Assembly: GCA_903813345.2 (NCBI GenBank)
Contig: CAIIXF020000003.1
Coordinates: forward strand, 26,427,248-26,491,247
Direction of reading: 5' to 3'
DNA: 64,000 nt
Origin: Owenia fusiformis
Taxonomy: Eukaryota > Annelida > Polychaeta > Sabellida > Oweniidae
The position numbers and the translations under genes are program-made. This document shows, in pieces, positions 55,746 through 64,000 of the stretch. The notes beneath the pieces are model-generated. The model worked only from the letters and a program-made list of their open reading frames with translations. It searched no databases and was not told where the DNA came from. Within the stretch, counting starts at the first letter, position 1; every line of letters begins with the position of its first letter.

Positions 55746-55818
55746 CACGTGATTAAGTCACATGATCGATACAGTAACTAGTCACGTGATCAGACATGTG
55801 TCACGTGTCAGTCACGTG
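55746..55818. promoter_or_regulatory. Cluster of four CACGTG E-boxes
   Basis: CACGTG occurs at 55746-55751, 55783-55788, 55802-55807 and 55813-55818, with CACATG and CATGTG variants between. Four perfect palindromic E-boxes in 73 bp is far above chance in AT-rich DNA. CACGTG binds bHLH-ZIP factors (MYC/MAX, USF, MITF/TFE). It is 2.4 kb upstream of CHTF8 and 7.3 kb from UTP4. It may be an enhancer or simply part of a repeat. Confidence 0.45.
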
Positions 55819-56013
55819 AGCTTGCAAAATGGACGATCTAAATTTCCAAAAATTTGGCTAAGATCAAGATAGATATGCTGTTGCCTTCAGTGCCCTGTTC
55901 GGCTGCATTCCACGATGTAACCTAGTCCGATGGATGACATAGAACAAGCCGGTAAGTAGACACGTAGTTACATCACATTCTTTCGTTATTTTAACCATAT
56001 GAACTGATTCACA

Positions 56014-56437
56014 CACTCCCCCCAGTTTTCTGCAAGTTAAAATGCTCAATTCTGCAAGTGAAATTAGTGAATTCTGCAAGAAGAAAGGGCTAATTCTGCA
56101 GAAATTCCGCGGATATTAATGGTTTTCGAACCAGTAAACGGGAAAATATCGTGATAGTCAGGTAGTCAGTCACTACATACATGCTGCCATCTAACGGCAG
56201 AAATCAAACGATGGCGTTTAGAATTTTCACTTCGCATAATTTGGGTTATTTCTGCAAGGGATTTGACTGAAAACGTGTCAAATTGTTACAGGTAAGACTG
56301 ACTTTTTAAACTTTTGGAAAATATATGGATTCTGCGGAAAATTCCGCGGAAATTGACCAAAATAGTTGATTCTGCAATTCCGCGGGCAGAGGCAAATTCC
56401 GTCCGCGCTCTGCAAACACGGAATCCTGGGGGCAGTG
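56014..56437. mobile_element. 424-bp TIR element (CACT-CCCCCAG), target duplication TTCACA
   Basis: The ends are CACTCCCCCCAG and CTGGGGGCAGTG. TTCACA lies at 56008-56013 and 56438-56443. Removal restores the sequence seen uninterrupted (inverted) at about 49760. The interior is rich in TTCTGCAA and CCGCGG words with no ORF of note. Confidence 0.8.
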
Positions 56438-56629
56438 TTCACAGAATAAAAAAAATGAGTGTAAGAGGACACAGATATGATAGCTGAACTAGAAAACAAA
56501 CTAAAATATACAAAAGTAAGGATAAATATAAATGTTTCTATTTTTACATAAATTGTTTCAATTTGGTTATTTGATTGCTTATTTTTTTAAATTCAAAGTA
56601 CTCACAAACATTAGATCTACTGTTTTCTA

Positions 56630-57199
56630 CATAGGCCAAGGGAAAAGTAATAGTAAGCTGTATATAGAAGAGACAGGTCCACAAGTAAGATTGAAAATTT
56701 TTTCAAATTTTTTTAGTCTTGGCACTAGTTCTCCTTACTGGTATCAAATTGTATTCCCAAATCTCTCCAAAATCTTCTTCAAAGTGTTTTTCAAACTTAT
56801 ATCATTGTTTTTTTCAAATCTTTATCTAAAAACTGCATATAATACTGCATATAAAACAACAACTATGGATATCTGCAATTGCCTGGCAAGCTGAAACTGA
56901 TTGTCACTGGTGGAGGTCAGGGAGGTCAGCAGTGACCAATCAGATCACTTGTTTAGTAATGAACTTGCCAAGCAATTGCAGGTTTTCAGAAATTCTCTCT
57001 TTAGACAGCATTATTCACTCTATATCATCTGACTGAGTTTCAATCTTAAATAAGAGCTACAAACTATCAATTTTCTATCAACTCCCCATGGCTTTTTGAA
57101 AATAATACACTAAATATTGTTGAAATCTCCATCTTAACAAGTGGTCTAAGTCAGAGTTGTTCACCTGTCAGCTTACTATTACTTTTCCCTTGGCCTATG
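56630..57199. mobile_element. 570-bp TIR element (CATAGGCCAAGGG), 8-bp target duplication
   Basis: The ends open CATAGGCCAAGGGAAAAGTA on both strands and the similarity runs about 35 bp. GTTTTCTA lies at 56622-56629 and 57200-57207. An 8-bp duplication fits hAT- or P-like transposases. Internally, ATCTGCAATTGCCTGGCAAG and its inverse form a second hairpin near 56870-56990. Confidence 0.8.
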
Positions 57200-57219
57200 G
57201 TTTTCTAAATGACTCAGAT

Positions 57220-57642
57220 CGAACTCCTATGCAGTGTCTCGGTATAGACACTGCGGCGGGCAGATTATGGAATCCCCAAAATTTGGGGAAGATAGTCCCC
57301 CTTTTTGTCACAGATGTACTTGTTTTTCACACAACTTATAAAATATATGTTCTTTTATGTTCACCAATAATTATTTTGTCAAAATATTCCAAAATCAATG
57401 AAATATAAGAGCAAATCCCCGCGGAAGGAATTCTGAGTAAAAGTTGTGTTGATAAAAGTTTACCGCACGTGTTGTTTATTAGTTAATACGCGCAATTCAA
57501 CCAATGAAATTGTCTAAATTTTACAATCACGCGACCTGAGCTTGGGACTAGAACCAATCACGTCAGTTGTTTATTACGATGTTACCATGCTTACGGTGAG
57601 ACACCTGCCCGCCGCAGTGATATATCACTGCACGGGAGTTCG
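57220..57642. mobile_element. 423-bp TIR element, parent family of the 53-bp MITE
   Basis: It starts CGAACTCCTATGCAGTGTCT and ends CACTGCACGGGAGTTCG, flanked by GACTCAGAT at 57211-57219 and 57643-57651, a perfect 9-bp duplication. The ends are the same as at 11268-11320. The interior includes a CACTGCGGCGGGCAG / CTGCCCGCCGCAGTG inner inverted repeat. No transposase is encoded. Confidence 0.85.
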
Positions 57643-58175
57643 GACTCAGATCTGAAATAAGCATCTCATAGTGCTACAAGTTCCTGTGATCACAACATGA
57701 CCATATATGGAACAGAATATTGATGTTGCACTCTTGGAGCCAATCCTCTTTGACAAATGCCTGTGTAATGTACATGTACCCTACAGGCTACTGTATTTAA
57801 AATATTCCGGGCGATAATATATGAATATATGCTATGATGTAGATTTTACACGAATATGTTCATACTTGAACTGTTCGTTTTACTGGAGGTTTTCCATTTA
57901 CTAAAATCTATAAAAAATATAACTGAAATAAAACTAACATCAATAGATTACAGAGAAAAACTAAAAAGAACTTACAAATTTGGATTTCACGTGAAAATGT
58001 TGAGTTGGCCCGACTTCTTGAACATCGTCTAATTTGATTGGTTGAAACGAAATAGGACCAATCAAATTCATTGTAACAATGTATTTCCGGATTCAATTTG
58101 CTCGCGGGAAAAGTTGTAAACTTTCGAAATAGATATTTATTCAAATTAAACGTGTACATTCACTCTGTACGCAAA

Positions 58176-60482
58176 ATGGTTCAGCTATACGTTAAAATGT
58201 AAGTATGGTTCTACTGTGAACGGATCCTAATGTCAGCATTTATGTTTCCATCTAGATCTAGATCTATCAAAAAAATCAAAATAATTTTCCACTGCTTATC
58301 TGACACTGATCTAACCAAACCCGTCTGGCCCAGTAATCTACTCCCGATTCTGAATTGTCGTAATTTATTTTACTTATATATAGAGAGTGGGGGGGATTAT
58401 TTCTATGTTCCATTGCCTGTGGTCTAACTTATCCTGTGCCAGGACTAGAGTCCATTTCACTGCTTCATTTCGTCAGTAGAACGGCAAAAATAAGAAATTG
58501 GGAGACCACTGTGCAATTTACTTCCTGCGAAAGCTATTTGGATTTTGATATAATAGCTTTCCCACGGAGCATTTGGACAGCTCAATGATCGTGACCTTTG
58601 AAATCGAATTAAGTCGATCCGCGGCTTACTTTTGGTCTCTAACTGTGTCTTACATCAGTATCATCAATCCGTGTAAGTATTGGAGCGCTGGAGTACTTCT
58701 TTTTCGATCAAGACTTGTAATTGTTAGTCGAGTGAATCGTTTTACTGCCAAATTCCAATATGGCGGTTTCTGCTCGGACATTTTCGTAAATCTCCGGAGG
58801 TTGTCCGAACCTAACTAATTCTCAAAATTCATTTCGTTCGTTGCGTATCTCGCACCTAGCAAACCGCCATATTGGAAATAGGTCTGTAAAACTTTAACTC
58901 GATGAACAATCGAAGTGGCCCAGAAGTACCAATAAATGGAGGAATTTGACAGTTGAAATAAGTTTAATATTACACGCAAATATAACAATCAAAATCGAAA
59001 ATTTCTTCGTTCTGCTGATAAACCCAGACAATTGTGGGGTGTAGATAATTCTCCCAAGTTGTAATCGTACAGGCAAAAGATTGCGCTCGGTCCAGGACTA
59101 TAGTCCTAGCACGGGATAAGTTATGTGCAGCATGGGCAATTTTGGCTTAGGGCATAAACCATGGAACTTGGCCTATCTGAGAGGAAAAAAACATTTGTCG
59201 AAGAGAGAGCCTTTTTTAGGTCAGAAATCAGTGTTTCTACAAAAAATGGTAATACATCAGTAAAATCAGTTGGCAAGGTCCTGGACAAATCACCCAACAA
59301 GTGGATTTTGTAGTTAATATACCAATATTACAGGAAATTTTCTCCCTTTTATAAGTCATATAAAGGCTACAGTCACGCGACAGTCATGATCTCCGAGAAA
59401 AAATTCTCAAGTTCAAAGCATCATGAGAATCATAATGTTCTGTCACTGTCTAATCACTCATTCCTCACTATTCATCTGAGACAATGTGTGTTTTACTGTC
59501 ATGACAAGGGTCAACTTGATTAAATATTTCTCTTGTGTTTGATTGGTTTTGTACATTTAGAATTGTGTTTTGTAGCCCTGGTGATCCAGAGAACTGTCCA
59601 GAATGGGCCATATTAGAACTTCAAGGAGATCTCCAGTCAAGGAATGAGACAGGCTTGTCAGGAAAATACATAGGAGGGCTTCACTTTTCCAAGGTACATG
59701 CACATTTTCATATACCATTGATTCCACTAGAATTTCTCACAACAGGCTAAATAAAGGAAAGCAACAGGCAAAATTAATGGAAAACATAAATATAACATGG
59801 GAAAGTTGAAAAGTCCTTAAAAACAACAGGCAATTTTCACCGCCTGTTGCCTGCTGCTTATGAAACCCATAATAATGTATTTGTATTCTCACTCAGGGAT
59901 TGCAACTACTATAACCCTTGGTGTTCATCTTTTTGATTAACTTATTTAATGAAGGTGAAGTTAATTTTCCTAGAATTCTAGAGATTAGGGTTGGGACAGG
60001 AATTTCATGCAAAACTAGAATCTTCGACAATGTTTTGTAAATTCTTAAAGAGAATATATAAAGTTACAAGCACCTGTTATAACTAAGTTTCATCACATAA
60101 TTAATTATTTGTTTGTTTTTTTGTTTGTTTGTATGTCTGTTTGTTTTATAATGCCAATAATCTTAATATCTTAAAATCTATGTACATAATAGAATGTAGA
60201 TGAATTATGTTTCAGAGTGACCAACCAATCATGATTATTGGACATCACATACTTCATGGAAAAATCGTAAAACTTGAAAAACCTTTGGCCGTGTTGTCTA
60301 AAAATCAACAAATGGACACTTCTTCCAATTCAGATCTGGATAAATCATTAACAGATAATGACTCTGACATTAAAATAGACAATAAAGACATTCACTACCT
60401 CGTGCAGGCCGTTATAACAAGAAAATTAGTCTTCAAAACCAGGCCTAAACCAATAATTGCAAATGTCCCCAAGAAATTATAA
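58176..60482 (+). CDS. CHTF8: CHTF8, CTF18-RFC clamp-loader subunit
   Basis: Exons 58176-58198, 59576-59693 and 60216-60482 join in frame to 135 residues (human CTF8 121). MVQLYVKI matches MVQIVIS. PEWAILELQGDLQSRNETGL matches the human [27 protein letters not shown] and then PIMIIGHHILHGKIVKLEKP match the conserved core, and KLVFKTRPKPIIANVPKK is almost identical to the human C-terminus (ILFKTRPKPIITSVPKK). A Ser/Asp-rich insert at about residues 79-97 explains the extra length. CTF8 works with CTF18 and DCC1 to load PCNA and supports sister-chromatid cohesion. It is divergent from UTP4. Intron 1 carries a MITE at 58425-59123 and intron 2 one at 59718-59869. Confidence 0.95.
58425..59123. 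mobile_element. 699-bp TIR element in CHTF8 intron 1
   Basis: The ends are TAACTTATCCTGTGCCAGGA and TAACTTATCCCGTGCTAGGA, inverted, continuing into CTAGAGTCC / CTATAGTCC. Inside, AATTCCAATATGGCGGTTTC and its inverse near 58850-58880 form a second hairpin. No ORF. Confidence 0.75.
59718..59869. repeat. Small hairpin MITE in CHTF8 intron 2
   Basis: Same family as 31351-31522. It contains CACTAGAATTTCTCACAACA, AAACAACAGGCAATTTTCAC and CGCCTGTTGCCTGCTGC. It begins 24 bp after the exon 2 donor. Confidence 0.65.
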
Positions 60483-60775
60483 AACATGCATGCTGGTAGA
60501 ACATTCTAGAATAATTTGAATTATGTTTATTTAATTTAAATATAAAATTAAGATCATATAAAAAGAATACCCTTTATTGTTTTGTTTTTATAACATGTTT
60601 TATTTTTATGTTGAAAGTGTAGTTGCTTGCTCTTTTGAATAACAGTTTTTCTCTTAAAATGTAACATTGACATTCAAGAGACTGCATTGCATAGTCCTTC
60701 TAAATTATAAAATACCACTTTAAATTTAATTAAAATAGCCATACTGATATTTTGACCATTTAGAAGAACTTGTCC

Positions 60776-60781
60776 AATAAA
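60776..60781 (+). promoter_or_regulatory. Candidate poly(A) signal of CHTF8
   Basis: AATAAA about 290 bp after the CHTF8 stop. Confidence 0.5.
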
Positions 60782-60784
60782 TGT

Positions 60785-62347
60785 AGCACCAACCTTCCTT
60801 TCCAAGAAGGTACTGGTCTAAGTCAGGTATTTTGGTTTGTATACTCAGTATGTGTGAAGCTTTCCTAGAAAATTCAAAAAGATCTCCAGGTAATGATATT
60901 TGAAATGGATTTCGAACAATCCATTAATCACAAATAGGATTCTTATGGTAAAGATTAAAAGGTGGATTGGATCGAGTGGATTGGATTCATGTAAAAGGTG
61001 GATTGGATCGGGAATCTTTGAAATATGGATTTTCCTTAAAAAATTCTATTGATCTCCCTCAAAGAAGATTGGTGCTCTTCTCACATCAACAATGTAAAAT
61101 AATAGATGTAATATTATTTTGCTTGGGTTGGCTAGAAGGGTGAACTGGTACCCGCTTTCTTATTCATTCCAAGTGTAATTTGAGACATTTATAAATCATA
61201 ATGCAGACTGGTTTGAAGATCCATATCATCTGTTTTCAGTCCAAACAGAAACCAGTGAAAATGTTTTGGGAACATCCACACATCAATTTGAATGACAGCT
61301 TTTATCTACAGATCTATGTTTAATACGTCTTACAAAAGTTGATTTACAAGGGAAAGCAGTTAGATACTTAAGGAGTATCTATCAACTAATTGGATTATAT
61401 ATTTGTTGTTGCCTTGTTCTGATTCCTCAAAGGGACCCAAGTGATCACAAAATACTTTAGAGGGAAATTGCTTAGAGGGAGATCTACAGAAGAAAAACTT
61501 AAGAAATTCCATATTTTGAAGATTTCGGATCCAAAGATTTCATACATCAAAATATTGGCCTGGCCCTTTAACGGTCAAATGTCTTATGATTGGTGTGTAT
61601 CAGATTCAATGTTTCAACTTGAGATATAGGACAATCAGATCCAAATAAGCAATACAATTCTGCAGGATACATAAAAATTGTTTTTTTTTTGTCAATATTG
61701 GGTGAATATTTTTTGAATTTTTGTTTTTTTAAATTTTCAGCAAAACTTACACCTAATAGGAAATCAGTGGAAATACTTCTTGGAAAAGTAAAAATGTTCC
61801 CTTGCTGAAAACTGATTTTGGATATGTACCTGACTGTCGACAATACAGTTTTTATTATGTATATTATAGGATTAGTTCTAATCCATAGTATAAGCTGGTG
61901 AATTCTAATTGATGTAAAAGCTTAATCCGACACTACAACTGATTTATCCATTTTCTTCCTGTAGAGTTTCTGATGATTAAAAAACAATAATTCTAAGAAA
62001 AACGAAGAGTAAAGTGAACATTATACGCTTATTATTACAGAATTCTCCGTTATTAAATAGCTTATGTCACAACAAGGAGCGTGCTGCGAATATTTCAACA
62101 TTCTCTCTTTTTACACAAACTGGGAAATGGAAGATGAACTGCTGCAACTGTATATGTTCTGATGAGGAAAAGATTAAAGTTTTGCAAGAAAAATTTTAAA
62201 GGCTTACAAGCTCTACTTAGTACCTAAAACATGTAAAAACAGAAGAACAAAGATGACATTAGCATAGAAAATCATATATGAGCTTTGAAAAGATGTGTAT
62301 TGGGAGGGTGATAATCTGATATCACTGGCTATTTTGTTCAGACAGCC
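60785..62347. other. Intergenic stretch, nothing assigned
   Basis: AT-rich sequence between CHTF8 and the lectin gene. A short AGGTGGATTGGATCG repeat is near 60960-61015. ORFs are short and look random. Confidence 0.5.
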
Positions 62348-63771
62348 ATGAGATATTTAATGGTAATTTGTCAACTTATCAGTGTGTTATCCTCAAGGAA
62401 AATAACTTTGCCTCAGAATGAATTGCAAAATGCTTTACAAGGTAGGAATTCTTATCATTTTATTACAAATTGTAGATACATTGTAATTGTACATTCATAA
62501 ATGGAACAAAAGGAAAAATACCAATCATTGCAATTGTGACAATATCAATTTCCGTTACCCTCAATCTGTTTTTATTTGAATTTTATATTTGAACCTTTAT
62601 GTCTTGCTTTATTGACTGATTTATTCCTTCAAAATTTATTCATTTTCATTTATTCATCATTTACTCTTAACCTGTATACTTTTCTGAGATGAACACTAAG
62701 TACAAAAGAAATCTAGGCCGTTAAATCTAAAGAATGTATAGGATGGAAAAATGGTTCAGCTTAAAAAGTGTTCAGCTTACAGAGGTGTTTATCCTTAGAG
62801 AAGTGTTCAAAGTAAGTTTTACTTTAAGTCTAATTAATGTGAATATTCCATTCTAGGTTGTGAAGAGACGGATAACACTATAAGATGGGATTTCAAGATA
62901 TTGAATAAATGCTTCATGGTCATAGCAACCTATTTGAATCAGGAAGAAGCTGTTGCTTACTGCAGGGCACTTCACCAGGAGACAACTGTTGCAAGTTTAA
63001 AGCTGAAAGAGCAAATAGGGAGGCAGCTGGAAAAGATGGCACGGGGAAAGGGACCCCACATGTACTGGTTGAGGGAGAAAAGAATCGAATCAAAGCAAGC
63101 TGAAATTGACCATATGAGCAGTGGTATGTTGTTTTGAAATAGTTATAATTATAATGAAATGGATCCATTATTTGAATCCATACTCTAATTGTTATGCTAA
63201 ATTCTATTCAAATACTGTGAATTTTCAAAATTATATTTCAAGGAAAAGTAACAAATTCAACATGGTAAAACAAAAATATTGGGAAAAACTTTTTAAAATT
63301 TTAAACAGGAGTTTTAATGGATAAGACTAAAATATTAATATTTAAAAAGTATTATCCTCTGTAATTTTTTGTTATAACTGAGTGCAATTATTAATCCATA
63401 TTATAATTTAGATAAGCCATTGTCTAATGAGAAATGTTTGATGATCTCAAACTCTAAACGACATCAGAGCAACTATGACCAGTTCCAGGTGTACTCCGCG
63501 AATTGTATGGTCAAAGCACCCTTCATCTGTGAGGCTACCACTCAGAAAGGTATCAGTTCATACCTGTTAATCATATGGTCAGAAAATAGATAAAAAGATC
63601 CACTGAATATCCTTGATCTTTTTCATGCATTATTCATCTTTTAAAGTTTGTTATTTTTTATTACTTAACAACACTTATATAGATAACATTGGAAAGGAAG
63701 GCTCTGCCTACAAAGGCAATATCCTTATCAAAATTGCAGAAAATGCTCTTTCAAGTGAAACTGAACATTAA
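62348..63771 (+). CDS. Small secreted C-type lectin-domain protein
   Basis: Exons 62348-62441, 62857-63123, 63412-63549 and 63683-63771 join in frame (phases 1, 1, 1) to 195 residues. The first exon is a probable signal peptide (MRYLMVICQLISVLSS). The CTLD spans about residues 32-165 with six cysteines in the long-form order: CEE, NKCF, AYCRAL, EKCLM, ANCM, FICE. GPHMYWLR stands where a WIGL-like motif is expected. No QPD/EPN or WND sugar/calcium motif is visible, so classical Ca-dependent sugar binding is doubtful. The tail (GSAYKGNILIKIAENALSSE) has no membrane segment. The last exon is the least certain. The first ATG follows an in-frame open stretch and was chosen for its hydrophobic core. 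Confidence 0.75.
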
Positions 63772-63880
63772 GTCTAATATCTTAGGCAAGGACTTCCTTG
63801 CATTTTTATTGAAAGCCTCACAAGATCTCAACTTAAAAATATTTATTAAAAGTACATGTTACCAATATAAACCACCACCA

Positions 63881-63886
63881 AATAAA
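63881..63886 (+). promoter_or_regulatory. Poly(A) signal of the C-type lectin gene
   Basis: AATAAA about 110 bp after the stop at 63771. Confidence 0.6.
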
Positions 63887-64000
63887 TAATAACAAGGCAT
63901 TTACATGTCAAAATGTCACCACCTACAGTAGTTGCTCACAATATTATTGAGAAAGATTTTGAAAATAATGGTGAATTTGAAGCAAGTTGAAAAAAGACCT

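Larger units (their letters stand above)
55880..57760. repeat. Right arm of the large inverted repeat, with three nested insertions
   Basis: Inverted relative to 49349-49875. Homologous blocks are 55885-56013, 56438-56629, 57200-57219 and 57643-57760. They are separated by elements at 56014-56437, 56630-57199 and 57220-57642. The arms could be the ends of one foldback element into which the CR1-like LINE inserted, or two oppositely oriented copies of a repeat. Confidence 0.7.

Overview
The window is metazoan nuclear DNA: AT-rich, with intron-rich genes, GT-AG splice sites and dense transposon debris (LINEs, foldback elements, MITEs). The domain mix (CUB, lipase-like, phage-type GH24-like lysozyme, WAP, C-type lectin) fits a marine invertebrate, most likely a lophotrochozoan such as a mollusc or brachiopod. 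That placement is inference. All exon coordinates below were read by hand from splice sites and reading-frame continuity.

Layout. (1) 1-25,493, plus strand: the 3' part of a large secreted mosaic gene whose 5' end lies before the window. The order is Ser/Thr linker, CUB domain, linker, an unassigned beta-rich module, a pancreatic-lipase-like domain without its nucleophile serine, a tandem-repeat exon inserted in that domain, an unassigned segment, a GH24-like lysozyme domain, linker, WAP domain, linker and a twin cysteine-rich C-terminal module. Every exon junction keeps the frame, and most modules are bounded by phase-1 introns. Just before the WAP exon, 35 exact-length steps of a 68-bp minisatellite repeat the WAP exon's own splice acceptor and first bases. 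(2) 25,500-30,690: intergenic, filled with a repeated ~190-bp unit, a MITE and a foldback sequence. (3) 30,758-48,456, minus strand: a complete 16-exon UTP4/cirhin gene (677 aa), a nucleolar WD40 protein of the small-subunit processome. Its introns carry a nearly intact LINE on the opposite strand, a 1.9-kb foldback element and several MITEs. (4) 48,460-58,175: the spacer between the divergent genes, swollen by a nest of insertions. These are inverted arms, a CR1-like LINE, a retroposed 1.84-kb unit with an intact 292-codon ORF, and four TIR elements, three of them with readable target duplications. (5) 58,176-60,482, plus strand: a complete CHTF8 gene (135 aa), subunit of the CTF18 clamp loader. 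(6) 62,348-63,771, plus strand: a small secreted C-type lectin-domain gene (195 aa).

How the genes relate. UTP4 and CHTF8 are housekeeping genes arranged head to head, as I recall them in human, so this looks like an old linkage. The mosaic gene combines recognition, lipase-like, lysozyme-like and protease-inhibitor-like parts, which suggests a secreted immune or digestive effector. It and the minisatellite on its WAP exon are the most unusual things in the window. I saw no CRISPR array, rRNA, tRNA or retrovirus-like element.
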